NCBI GenBank assembly: GCA_903873805.1
Contig: CAIQQB010000124.1
Location: forward strand, 1-37,932
Length of the DNA stretch: 37,932 bases
Source of the DNA: an uncultured Opitutia bacterium
GTDB lineage: Bacteria > Verrucomicrobiota > Verrucomicrobiia > Opitutales > Opitutaceae
Direction: 5' to 3'
Shown here: positions 7,286-14,799 of the stretch, piece by piece
Numbering within the stretch: the stretch's first letter is position 1
Layout: every line of letters begins with the position of its first letter
Notes under the pieces: model-generated
The model's input: the letters and a program-made list of their open reading frames with translations, nothing else
Told to the model about the DNA's origin: nothing
Database searches by the model: none
Program-made: the position numbers and the translations under genes

Positions 7286-8266
7286 TCAGCGGGCGGTCAT
7301 GCGCGCGCGGAAAAACCGCACCAGCGCGTCGAGCCGGTTCTCGTCGGTGCCGACGACCAGGCGGCTGAAGTTGTCGGGAAACAACGAGCGCCACGCCTCC
7401 TCTCGCTGGGCGCGCCAGGCGGCGTGGGCGGCGCGTTCGGCGGCGGAGCCCTCGAGGGTGACGAGTCGGCCGGCGGTGGGGTCGAAGGCCGCGAACAACT
7501 CGCCGGCGGGCAGGGCGCGGTCCCAGGGATCGTCGACCCGGAAACCCATCGTATGGTAGCGGCGGCGGAGGGGCGTCCAGCCCTCCGGTGCCGCGCGTGG
7601 CGGAAAGTCCCCCAGCCAGATGAGCACGCTGTGGCGGGGTGCCGCGCGCGCGATGAGCTGCCAGGGAATTTGCTCAGAGGTCAGGGGCGCGAGGTCGGAG
7701 TTCAGGGCCTTTGCCGGACCTGTCTCAACTGCTGATTTCTGACCTCTGACTTCCGACCTCTGCCGACTGGCTTCCAGCGGCGGCGGGGTGCTGGCGAAGA
7801 GGCTGGCGGCGGCGTGGAGGATGGCCCCGCGGCCGCGCACGGGCTCGCGGAGCAGGTAGCCCGACGGGGTGACATGCACCAGACCGACGCGGTCGCGGTT
7901 GACGGCCCCGAGCAGCATGACCAGGCCGGCCAGCTCCAGCAGCGCCTCGCGCCGGGACTGGGCGCCGGAACCGAACTGGAGGCTGGGCGTATCCTCGAAC
8001 ACGACCAGGACGGTGACCTCGCGCTCCTCGACAAACTTCTTGCGGTAGGGCTCGCCGAGGCGCGCGGTGACATTCCAGTCAATGTCTCTGACGTCGTCGC
8101 CGAACGTGTACTTCACCACCTGGTCGAATTCCATCCCGCGCCCGCGGAAGGCGGAGCGGTACTCGCCGCTGAGGATGTTTTCAACCGCATGACGCACGCG
8201 CCATTCCAGCTGCCGCAACAGGGCGAGCGGATTGGCGGCGGGCGAGACGGTGGCGGCGGCGGGCAT
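7286..8266 (-). CDS. DUF58 domain protein of the MoxR/Bat operon
   Basis: A 326-residue soluble protein. The DUF58 signature is clear at residues 44-68 (GMEFDQVVKYTFGDDVRDIDW), followed by a degenerate VWA-like fold with hydrophobic strands (VTVLVVFEDTPS; RVGLVHVT). DUF58 proteins almost always accompany MoxR ATPases and VWA proteins and are thought to be part of the same chaperone-like assembly. Residues about 169-198 (SEVRGQKSAVETGPAKALNSDL) are encoded by a palindromic heptamer repeat and look like an inserted surface loop. The start at 8266 gives a normal family length; 122 nt separate it from moxR. Confidence 0.9.
   Translation of the reverse strand: MPAAATVSPAANPLALLRQLEWRVRHAVENILSGEYRSAFRGRGMEFDQVVKYTFGDDVRDIDWNVTARLGEPYRKKFVEEREVTVLVVFEDTPSLQFGSGAQSRREALLELAGLVMLLGAVNRDRVGLVHVTPSGYLLREPVRGRGAILHAAASLFASTPPPLEASRQRSEVRGQKSAVETGPAKALNSDLAPLTSEQIPWQLIARAAPRHSVLIWLGDFPPRAAPEGWTPLRRRYHTMGFRVDDPWDRALPAGELFAAFDPTAGRLVTLEGSAAERAAHAAWRAQREEAWRSLFPDNFSRLVVGTDENRLDALVRFFRARMTAR
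7675..7762. repeat. Mirrored heptamer element inside the DUF58 gene
   Basis: The left arm (7675-7705) reads cagaggt, caggggc, gcgaggt, cggagtt, cag. The right arm (7732-7762), read on the opposite strand, gives cagaggt, cggaagt, cagaggt, cagaaat, cag. Both arms are 31 nt with period 7, and the spacer is 26 nt. The whole element is translated without a stop. Confidence 0.8.
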
Positions 8267-8285
8267 GGACGGGGTATCGGTTTAT

Positions 8286-8377
8286 ATCGTTCTCGTTCCC
8301 CTACTCGTTCTCATTCTCGAAAATCACCCAAGCTGGCGGCGGGCGAGAACGAGTAAGAGAAGGAGAACGAGAACGAT
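8286..8377. repeat. Mirrored hexamer element between moxR and DUF58 genes
   Basis: The left arm (8286-8319) and right arm (8344-8377) are 34 nt each and are reverse complements with 5 mismatches. They flank a 24-nt loop. Each arm is a run of degenerate TCGTTC hexamers. It fills most of the 121-nt gap between two operon genes and could form a large mRNA hairpin, acting as a processing or attenuation element. Confidence 0.85.
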
Positions 8378-8387
8378 TGCGGGAAGA

Positions 8388-9359
8388 TTATGGGTTGGCC
8401 CCGACGGGGACCACCGTGTTCGCAATGACATCGGCGATGATCTTGTCGGTGGACATCTCCTCGGCTTCCGCCTCGTAGGTGAGGCCGAGTCGGTGGCGGA
8501 GGATGTCGGGGGCGATGTCCTGGATGAGCGCGGGGCTGACGAAGTCCAGCCCGCGGAGCCAGGCGAGTGCGCGACCGGCCTGCAAGAGGGCGAGCGACGC
8601 GCGCGGCGAAGCGCCGAACGTGAGCAGGCGTTTGCCGCCCGCTACCGGCTCGGCGAGGGTGCGGGTGGCCCGGACGAGGGCCAGGATGTAGCCCTGCACG
8701 GCCGGGGAGACGTGCACGACGTCGACCGACTGGCGGAGCTGGAGCAGTTCGTCGCCGCTGGCAACGGCGGTCAGCGCGGGCTGGCGGGTGACCTGGCCCC
8801 AGCGCTGCATCATGGTGCCCTCCTCGGCGAGGCTGGGATAATCCACGATCAGCTTGAACAGGAAACGGTCCGTCTGCGCTTCGGGCAGCGGGTAAGTCCC
8901 CTCCTGCTCAATCGGGTTCTGGGTGGCCATGACGAAGAACGGCCGGGGCAGCAGGTGGGTCTGCCCGCCGATCGTGACCTGCCGTTCCTGCATGGCCTCA
9001 AGGAGGGCGCTCTGCACCTTGGCGGGAGCGCGATTGATTTCGTCGGCCAGGACCAGGTTGGCGAAAATCGGTCCGCGGTGGGCGGTGAACGCGCCGTCCT
9101 TGGGCGAGAAGATCATGGTGCCGACCACATCGCTCGGCAGCAGGTCGGGGGTGAACTGGATGCGCTCGAACTGCACGCCGAGGGCGGTGCCGAGGGACTT
9201 GACGAGGAGGGTCTTGGCGAGGCCGGGCATGCCCTCGAGCAGGACATGGCCGTTGGCCAGGAGCGCGACGAGCAGGCGCTCGACGACGGCGTCCTGGCCG
9301 ATGACGGCCTTGCCGATTTCATCACGGAGTTTCTGGGACCAAGTGGGGCCGGTAATCAT
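8388..9359 (-). CDS. moxR: MoxR-family AAA+ ATPase
   Basis: A 323-residue AAA+ ATPase. Walker A is GMPGLAKT (43-50) and Walker B is LVLADE (102-107). FVMATQNPIEQEGTYPLPEAQTDRF follows as in all MoxR proteins, with the lid domain behind it. MoxR ATPases are regarded as chaperones that mature or insert metal cofactors into protein complexes together with DUF58/VWA partners. An upstream in-frame ATG (9455) exists, but the extra 32 residues are low-complexity and unlike the family, so ATG at 9359 is chosen; family homology starts right there. First gene of the Bat operon; its promoter should lie in 9360-9442, shared with the divergent release-factor-like gene. Confidence 0.93.
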   Translation of the reverse strand: MITGPTWSQKLRDEIGKAVIGQDAVVERLLVALLANGHVLLEGMPGLAKTLLVKSLGTALGVQFERIQFTPDLLPSDVVGTMIFSPKDGAFTAHRGPIFANLVLADEINRAPAKVQSALLEAMQERQVTIGGQTHLLPRPFFVMATQNPIEQEGTYPLPEAQTDRFLFKLIVDYPSLAEEGTMMQRWGQVTRQPALTAVASGDELLQLRQSVDVVHVSPAVQGYILALVRATRTLAEPVAGGKRLLTFGASPRASLALLQAGRALAWLRGLDFVSPALIQDIAPDILRHRLGLTYEAEAEEMSTDKIIADVIANTVVPVGANP

Positions 9360-9430
9360 GCGGAATGGACGTGGTGGGTGGGAAGGGTGCGGATATGACC
9401 TGCTTGCATTGAAAGTGTTTCCTGGAGAGA

Positions 9431-9437
9431 AAAGGAG
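9431..9437 (+). promoter_or_regulatory. Strong Shine-Dalgarno for the GGQ protein
   Basis: AAAGGAG lies 5 nt before the ATG at 9443. Most other starts in the window lack an obvious SD, so this one stands out and fixes the start. Confidence 0.7.
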
Positions 9438-9442
9438 TCGCG

Positions 9443-9835
9443 ATGGATTTACCAAGCCAAATTCAAGTCCGGCTCGACGCCCTCGGCCTCCGGGCCCAGG
9501 ACATCGAGGAGAGTTTTGTCCGGGGTTCGGGCCCCGGCGGCCAGAAAATCAATAAGACCGCGTCCACCGTGTGTTTGCGTCACCGTCCCACCGGGATCGA
9601 GGTCCGCTGCCAGCGGGAACGGTCGCAGGCGGCCAACCGGGAGCTGGCCTGGGCCGAGCTGGTGTCTAAGCTGGAGCAGAGGCTGCGGGCGGCGGAACTG
9701 GCGCGCCAGTCAGCCTTTGAGCAGGCCCGGCGCCGGAACCGGCCGAAAAGCCACCGGCAGAAGGTGCGGCAGATCGAGGCGAAGCGCCATCGCGCGGGCA
9801 TCAAGTCGTTTCGGGGCCGGCCCGGACAGGATTGA
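9443..9835 (+). CDS. Release-factor-like GGQ domain protein (ArfB/mtRF-R type)
   Basis: A 130-residue protein consisting of a class I release-factor catalytic domain without codon-recognition domains. The GSGPGGQ motif is at residues 28-34, the catalytic GGQ that triggers peptidyl-tRNA hydrolysis. A basic C-terminal tail (about 95-126, RRRNRPKSHRQK...KSFRGRP) is expected to contact ribosomal RNA. Such small GGQ proteins rescue stalled ribosomes (ArfB/YaeJ, mitochondrial C12orf65). Which of these it functionally matches cannot be told from sequence alone. It is divergent from moxR and has a strong SD. Confidence 0.88.
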   Translation: MDLPSQIQVRLDALGLRAQDIEESFVRGSGPGGQKINKTASTVCLRHRPTGIEVRCQRERSQAANRELAWAELVSKLEQRLRAAELARQSAFEQARRRNRPKSHRQKVRQIEAKRHRAGIKSFRGRPGQD

Positions 9836-9909
9836 GCGGCGGCGGTGCCCGTGCGCCCGTGCGGCATTTCGGCGCTTGCAGCCACCGGGGCGGCCGGTGA
9901 AATCGTTCC

Positions 9910-10410
9910 ATGGCTGTCATCGGATCCCTCTCCACGGTAAACGCACAACTGGCCGGCACTCCGGGCCTGTGGCTGGCACTGGACTATGTGGGGGAGTGTT
10001 TCCGCGAGGGCGGGGCGCCGCGGGCGCGGCTGCTGGCGGCCGAGTTGGGGCACAACGCCCGGATCGAGCTGGGCCACGGCGTCTTTGCCCTGGAGCAGGT
10101 TTACCAGACCAAGCCCCGCGCGGACGGCCGGTGGGAAACGCACCGGGCCCACATCGATGTGCAGGCGCTGATCGCGGGCGAGGAATTCATGGAGGTGGCC
10201 GACCGGGCGAAACTGACCCTGCTCGAAGACCTCACGCCGGGGCAGGATGTGATCTTCTACCGTGCGTTTGACCGGGGCGCGGTGCTGCGGTTTGGCGCGG
10301 GGGACATCGGCGTCTATTTTCCCTCGGACGGCCACATGGGCAGCCTGGCGGTGGGGCAACCCGGCTTGGTGCGCAAAGTTGTCGTGAAGGTTCCGGTGGT
10401 CGCACCGTAG
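9910..10410 (+). CDS. YhcH/YjgK/YiaL-family protein
   Basis: A 166-residue protein of the YhcH/YjgK/YiaL (DUF386) family, small cupin-like beta-barrel proteins. The family core THRAHIDVQALIAGEE is near residues 77-92, with a conserved His/Asp/Gln set that could bind a metal or sugar, and YFPSDGHMGSLAVGQP follows at about 136-151. Some members (e.g. YhcH, EbgC) act in sugar metabolism, including sialic acid or beta-galactoside pathways. No sugar genes are adjacent, so the substrate is unknown. Length is slightly above the family's usual 150-155. Confidence 0.85.
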   Translation: MAVIGSLSTVNAQLAGTPGLWLALDYVGECFREGGAPRARLLAAELGHNARIELGHGVFALEQVYQTKPRADGRWETHRAHIDVQALIAGEEFMEVADRAKLTLLEDLTPGQDVIFYRAFDRGAVLRFGAGDIGVYFPSDGHMGSLAVGQPGLVRKVVVKVPVVAP

Positions 10411-10432
10411 GCCGGCGCTGAAATCCACGGTT

Positions 10433-11296
10433 GTGAATTATCGCCACCATTTTCACGCCGGCAATTTTGCCGACGTTTTCAAGCATGCCGTGCTGGTCCG
10501 CCTGGTGCGGGCCCTGCAGGCCAAGCCCAAGGGGCTGCTGTTGCTCGACACGCACGCGGGCCGGGGACGGTACGATCTGCAGGCGGAGGCCCAGGGCGAC
10601 ACACTGGAGCGGCAGCCGGAGTGGCCCGGGGGAATCGGCCGCCTGTGGTCGAAACCGAATTTGCCGGCCGGGGTGGCCGAATATCTCGCGCGGGTGGTCG
10701 CCTTTGACCGCGGCGCGGGCAACACTCAGGAGGCCCCGCGCTTTTATCCCGGTTCGCCGCGACTGCTGGAGGCGCTGGCCCGACCGCAGGACCGGCTGGT
10801 GCTGTGTGAGCTGCACCCGGCGGAAAATCAGGCGTTGCAGGCGGAATTTGCCTTTACCCCCGGGGTGGCGGTGCAGCTCCTCGACGGCTACACGGCGGTG
10901 CGGGCGCTGCTGCCGCCGCCGGAGCGGCGCGCGCTGGTGCTGATCGACCCGCCGTTTGAGTCGCAGGACGAATTTGCGCGCATCGTGTCCGCGCTGGGCG
11001 ACGGTCTGCGACGGCTGCCGGCTGGAACTTTTGCCATCTGGTATCCGCTCACGGAACGGGCGCGCGTGGATGATTTTTTCGCGGAACTGCGCACGCGACG
11101 CTTACCTCCGACTTTGGTGGCCGAGTTGATCATCAACCCGGCGGCGCCGAAGATGAAGGGCTGCGGTTTGGTTATCGTGAATCCGCCCTGGCAGTTCGAC
11201 CGGGAGGCCGAGGAACTCGCCGTGTGGCTGGCCGGGGCGCTGGCCCAGGCCCCGGGAGCCGGTGCGCAGGTGTGGTGGCTGGTCCCGGAAGTCTGA
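10433..11296 (+). CDS. rlmJ: 23S rRNA (adenine-N6)-methyltransferase RlmJ
   Basis: A 287-residue SAM-dependent methyltransferase. The very start NYRHHFHAGNFADVFKH is the RlmJ hallmark and supports the GTG start at 10433. The SAM-binding DTHAGRGRYDL is at about 39-49 and the catalytic N6-adenine motif DPPFE begins at residue 172. RlmJ methylates A2030 of 23S rRNA (E. coli numbering). It follows the YhcH-family gene by 22 nt and probably shares its transcript. Downstream lie REP-like hairpins that may end transcription. Confidence 0.93.
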   Translation: MNYRHHFHAGNFADVFKHAVLVRLVRALQAKPKGLLLLDTHAGRGRYDLQAEAQGDTLERQPEWPGGIGRLWSKPNLPAGVAEYLARVVAFDRGAGNTQEAPRFYPGSPRLLEALARPQDRLVLCELHPAENQALQAEFAFTPGVAVQLLDGYTAVRALLPPPERRALVLIDPPFESQDEFARIVSALGDGLRRLPAGTFAIWYPLTERARVDDFFAELRTRRLPPTLVAELIINPAAPKMKGCGLVIVNPPWQFDREAEELAVWLAGALAQAPGAGAQVWWLVPEV

Positions 11297-11338
11297 ATTT
11301 CCCATGGTTTCATTCCCCTAAGCTAGCTTCGGCTTGGT

Positions 11339-11411
11339 TGTAGCCGGGGTCGTTGACCCCGGGGTTCGAAATTGGCGATTTCAGGCACCGGGGTCAGCGA
11401 CCCCGGCTACA
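11339..11411. repeat. REP/BIME-like composite hairpin, copy 1
   Basis: The left half TGTAGCCGGGGTCGTTGACCCCGG and right half CCGGGGTCAGCGACCCCGGCTACA are each a hairpin and also mirror each other. The spacer between them is related to the spacer of the second copy at 33610-33677, so the element was duplicated as a unit. No RAYT transposase gene is present in the window. Confidence 0.85.
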
Positions 11412-11450
11412 GTTTATGAAATGCCCGGGCATGTTTCATCTGCCCGGGTC

Positions 11451-11474
11451 GCCTCCCGATTGGGAGGCTCCTTT
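11451..11474 (+). terminator. Possible hairpin terminator
   Basis: A 7-bp stem GCCTCCC/GGGAGGC with a 4-nt loop GATT is followed by TCCTTT. The weak T-tract makes it a plausible but poor intrinsic terminator for rlmJ; it may instead be another REP-type hairpin. Confidence 0.4.
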
Positions 11475-11700
11475 GTGATGGGCCAAGCCCAGTCGATGCC
11501 TGAACGGCGCGGCACTTGGCTGGCCGACACCAAGCCGCTCGGTCCGGCCCGACCCCCGCCCACCGTCACGGACACGTCAACTCTGGTTGACCGGTTCGTT
11601 GGATGAGCGGGCGGAAGTGGGGCCGGAGGAGCGGCGAAGGGTGGCGCGGATCACCGCCGGCGACGGCGCGGGAGTTGCAAGCCCCGCGCCGCCGCCCGGG

Positions 11701-12102
11701 CTAGGCCACGCACGACAGCGGAGCGCGCCCCGCCCGCGCCGGGCGCGCTCGGGCGGGCAGCAGCAGGGTGAGCACACCGTCGTGAATCTCCGCGTGCAGC
11801 GACTCGAAGTCGTAGCCGGCTCCGAGACGCAACCGCAGCTGGTAGTCGCGTTGCGCGCCCTCGAAGTGGGCGGCAGTCCAGTTGACGCGGACGAAGTGGG
11901 TCTTGCGGGCGGTGATGGTGAGATCCGGTCCGCGCGCGGCGATCTCGACGCCGATGGCTTCGACGCCGGGCACATAGACCGTCAGCAGGAGGGCGCCATC
12001 CTGCGGCTGCGTGTCAAAAAGCGGGGTGCGAAAGACAGCGGGAGCCCCGGCCGGCCGGCGGGTGCGGCGGGCGGGGAGGGTGGGCGGGATGATCGTGTGC
12101 AT
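11701..12102 (-). CDS. Hsp20/alpha-crystallin small heat-shock protein
   Basis: A 133-residue protein. The alpha-crystallin domain spans about residues 29-117: LLLTVYVPGV early and the diagnostic LHAEIHDGVLTLLLP (102-116) at the end. These proteins form oligomers that hold unfolding proteins in an ATP-independent way. The C-terminus lacks a clear I-X-I oligomerisation motif and is Ala/Arg/Pro-rich. The ATG at 12102 is chosen because upstream in-frame sequence has no family similarity. No CIRCE element or other recognisable heat-shock operator was found upstream. Confidence 0.87.
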   Translation of the reverse strand: MHTIIPPTLPARRTRRPAGAPAVFRTPLFDTQPQDGALLLTVYVPGVEAIGVEIAARGPDLTITARKTHFVRVNWTAAHFEGAQRDYQLRLRLGAGYDFESLHAEIHDGVLTLLLPARARPARAGRAPLSCVA

Positions 12103-12484
12103 GGGAAATTTTGAACGTGCGGTTGGAGACTCGGGGCTGGGGGCCGCCGGGCTTCGCAGGTGGGCTAAACGTGATCCGTCAGTGCGGAGGTTTAGATCTG
12201 GGAGCCCGAGCCGGACTGCTGGTGTTTGTGCCAGCGCTGGCAGGAGGCCGGACGCATCTGGACACAGGTAACCGTGACGGCCTTCGTGAACGAAGCGCCG
12301 GCGGAGCTGTGGAGATGGGAGGTGGTCCGGTTCATTGGAACTCAAATAGGAAAGCACAATGCAGGCGGTGTGCCAAGCGGGAAAAATATCGCGCGGCCGG
12401 CCAGTCTGAAGTCGGACGCCGGTTTCGGCGGTGGGCGCCTGCAGGGTTGCCGCGGGGGAAAATGCCGCCACGCTGGCGGGCAAC
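12103..12484. other. Divergent intergenic region hsp20 / MazG-like gene
   Basis: 382 nt without a supportable gene. It must hold the promoters of both flanking genes. I see no clear sigma-70 box pair, CIRCE or long palindrome, only a small hairpin CTTCG-TGAA-CGAAG at 12282-12295. Confidence 0.5.
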
Positions 12485-12859
12485 ATGGCCGCGCTCACCG
12501 ACTCCACCACCACGGTTGCCGTAATCAAAGCCCGCGTCCTCGCGTTCGCCCGCGAGCGCGACTGGGAGCAGTTTCACGCCCCGAAGAACCTCAGCATGGC
12601 GCTCGCCGCCGAGGCCGCGGAGCTGATGGAGCACTTCCTCTGGACGGCCCCGGAGGCCTCGCGGGCGGTCGCCCAGGATCCGGTGAAGCGGCGCAAGATT
12701 GCCGAGGAGCTGGCCGACGTGGTCATCTATGCGCTGGAATTCGCCAACGTCACCGGCATCGACGTGGCGGCGGCGATCGAGGAGAAGATGGCGGCCAACG
12801 CGCTCAAGTATCCCGTCGAAAAGGCGCGCGGCCGGGCGGAAAAATACACCGAACTGTAG
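12485..12859 (+). CDS. MazG-like nucleotide pyrophosphohydrolase (RS21-C6/DCTPP type)
   Basis: A 124-residue all-alpha NTP pyrophosphatase. The metal-binding pattern ExxE...ExxD is present as E43/E46 (AAEAAELMEHF) and E75/D78 (AEELADVVIY). WEQFHAPKNLSMALAAEA is typical of the RS21-C6-like subgroup, which hydrolyses (d)NTPs, often dCTP derivatives, to the monophosphate and pyrophosphate as a nucleotide-pool cleaner. The ATG at 12485 matches family length; an upstream in-frame ATG at 12431 adds 18 residues without similarity. Substrate preference is inferred from the family. Confidence 0.88.
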   Translation: MAALTDSTTTVAVIKARVLAFARERDWEQFHAPKNLSMALAAEAAELMEHFLWTAPEASRAVAQDPVKRRKIAEELADVVIYALEFANVTGIDVAAAIEEKMAANALKYPVEKARGRAEKYTEL

Positions 12860-13051
12860 CGGCTGGAAGGGTGACCGGCCCCCCGGTCGCCACCCGTCTC
12901 CAGTCATTTCAGGGTCCGGTTCAAGGCCCTGGGGCCGGCCCCGAAAAGCGGATGTGCAAGGGTCCGTTGGCGAGGGATGGTATCCGTTTAATCATGACAA
13001 GGGGCGATTTTAGCCTTGACATTATAGGGTGAAACACCTAGATGCCATGCC

Positions 13052-13666
13052 ATGACTTCGCTGGAGAAAGCACTGAAAGTGACCAAGGCGGTTGAGCAGG
13101 GGAAGGAGTTGCGTTCCCAGCTCCCCGTGGGTGCGGAGCAGCCTTCATCCAAGGTGCCTGCCCCCAAGACGGAAGGTCGCAAGTCAGCCGGCCCCATCGT
13201 TGCTGTGGCGGTCGTCTTGGTGGCGGGAACGGCCGGCCTCGCCTGGCATTTTCTTGCTCCGCATCCGAACCCGGACCCGGTGGCACCGGCCCCTCCGGTG
13301 GCCGCGGCGGTCACCGCGGCATCGCCGGCGGCTCCCACCGCCGACAATCCGGCAGCTGACCCGGCCAAGCCGGCGGTTCCTCCTGCGGCCTCCGTCGGTG
13401 CGGTCGGTCCTGTGGCGCCGTCATCTGCTCCCGCCGTGGCGGCAGGTGCGTCGCAACCGACGCCCGAGTTGCAGGCGGTCGCGGACGGACTGGCGGTCGG
13501 CGGCATCGCATTGATCGGCGGCATGCCCCGGGTGCTGATCAACGGGGCGATCTGCCTGGAGGGCAATTTTCCCAAGGGCGTGGCAAACCTCCGGCTGGAA
13601 TCCGTCAGCGAACACGAGCTGGTCTTCACCGGCCCCGGCGGGGAACATTACCGGCGCCGCTTCTAG
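13052..13666 (+). CDS. Membrane-anchored protein with GspB-like C-terminal domain
   Basis: A 204-residue bitopic protein: a short cytoplasmic N-terminus, a membrane helix at about 46-68, an Ala/Pro-rich periplasmic linker (about 70-145) and a compact C-terminal domain (about 148-204) with RVLINGAICLEGN...LRLESVSEHELVFTG. That last part resembles the C-terminal domain of GspB, a type II secretion assembly factor that helps the secretin or GspA. No other gsp or pil gene is nearby, so its apparatus lies elsewhere or the likeness is only structural. The stop codon overlaps that of the convergent downstream gene. No SD is visible. Confidence 0.65.
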   Translation: MTSLEKALKVTKAVEQGKELRSQLPVGAEQPSSKVPAPKTEGRKSAGPIVAVAVVLVAGTAGLAWHFLAPHPNPDPVAPAPPVAAAVTAASPAAPTADNPAADPAKPAVPPAASVGAVGPVAPSSAPAVAAGASQPTPELQAVADGLAVGGIALIGGMPRVLINGAICLEGNFPKGVANLRLESVSEHELVFTGPGGEHYRRRF

Positions 13667-14658
13667 GTGGCGTAATGCCAGGGATCGTCGCCGGACTCGC
13701 GTTTCGGCATCCCGCCGGTGGGCAGGGGGACGGTGCTCTGGTCGGGTGTCACGATCGGACGGGACTCAATCTTCTTCAGTTCGCTTTCAATGAACTCCAG
13801 CGCCTCGATGTTCTGGCTGGCATCGACCCAACGCTCGAGGGCGTGCTTCCGGTAGCCCTCCCACAGGGTCTGGACGAAACTTTTCTCCTCCGTTTCGCTG
13901 TTGGTCTCCGTCTGGTCGAGGATGAGATGGATGCTGGGCAGCACTTTTTCCTTCAGGTCCTTGGCTTCCTGGACCAAGCCGCTGAACCGCGGTTGGGCGA
14001 GCTGGATCGTCTCGCCCATCAGCTCGCGGATGCGCTCGGCGAGGTTGTTCAGGGAGATTTCGGGCAGCTGCTGGCCGGGCTTGCCCTTCACCAGGCTGTC
14101 GTAGTCATGGGCGATGTGGTTGATGAAGCGGAATTCCTTTTCGACCTCCATCGCCGCCTCGAAGGCGTGGCCCATGAACTCGCCGGCAGCCTCGGACACC
14201 GTCTTGTTCTTGGCGGTCGAAAGCTCGGCGCGGGCGATGCCCAGGCGCTTGACCAACTCGTCGATCTTCCGTTCGGCCAAAAGCAGGCCGCCTTTCCAGT
14301 CCCCCCGCAAACTGCGCGAGGCGAGGCCGAGCCGGTATTCGAACGAGCGGGTTCGGACCTCGTGCTCGAGCCGGATCGAGATGACATCGGCGAGTCGCTT
14401 GGCCAGTCCCTCCACCTCGGCGAGCCCGTTTTCCAGGACACTGGCGGCCTGGCCGACATCCTTCTCCTCCTCGGCCGACTCGCGGCGTTTCTGCACATAG
14501 AAGAACGGCGGGCGCGTGGTCCGGAGCAGGTTCTCCTTTTCCTTCAGGGCGGCGAGGCTGGTGTTGAGGCGGTTGCGGGCGTAATAGACATGCGCCTCCA
14601 TCAGGAATAGGGTGCGGAGTTCCTCGGGGAGATTCTTGATATCCAGCTGCTCGTTCAT
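13663..14658 (-). CDS. Unrecognised helical, probably coiled-coil cytoplasmic protein
   Basis: 331 residues that I cannot assign to a family. It is almost entirely alpha-helical with long charged heptad-like stretches (e.g. about 60-140 and 200-310), no signal peptide and no membrane segment. It ends in a short Pro/Gly-rich tail. The same frame stays open to 15999, but that upstream part is antisense to dinB and reads as shadow; the ATG at 14658 begins a clean amphipathic segment (MNEQLDIKNLPEELRTLFL). It is convergent with the GspB-like gene (stops share CTAG) and divergent from dinB. It may be a lineage-specific structural or scaffold protein. Confidence 0.7.
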   Translation of the reverse strand: MNEQLDIKNLPEELRTLFLMEAHVYYARNRLNTSLAALKEKENLLRTTRPPFFYVQKRRESAEEEKDVGQAASVLENGLAEVEGLAKRLADVISIRLEHEVRTRSFEYRLGLASRSLRGDWKGGLLLAERKIDELVKRLGIARAELSTAKNKTVSEAAGEFMGHAFEAAMEVEKEFRFINHIAHDYDSLVKGKPGQQLPEISLNNLAERIRELMGETIQLAQPRFSGLVQEAKDLKEKVLPSIHLILDQTETNSETEEKSFVQTLWEGYRKHALERWVDASQNIEALEFIESELKKIESRPIVTPDQSTVPLPTGGMPKRESGDDPWHYAT

Positions 14659-14799
14659 GGACGCGACGTTGACGGACAGTTTGCGCAAGGGCGGGCCAAC
14701 TGGGAAGCCTTGTTTTTGCCGCCGGCAGCCGGCCCACGGCGGAAACCTCAGCACTTGTCGCGCCACGCCTGCCGGGCCAGGCTCGAAAAACGCTCCGCC

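Larger units (their letters stand above)
11297..11700. other. Gene-free convergent gap with REP-like hairpins
   Basis: This lies between the rlmJ and hsp20 stop codons. It holds a composite REP-like element (11339-11411), a palindrome ATGCCCGGGCAT around 11420-11431 and a hairpin at 11451-11474. The rest (about 11475-11700) shows no credible gene. Confidence 0.7.

Noticed and set aside
7675-8377. Repeats considered as a CRISPR array
   Set aside because: Units are 6-8 nt, degenerate, contiguous and mirrored; no 25-40 nt repeats with unique spacers and no cas genes.
13016-13044. TTGACA at 13016 as promoter of the GspB-like gene
   Set aside because: No acceptable -10 hexamer at 16-18 nt spacing, and the start codon follows too closely.
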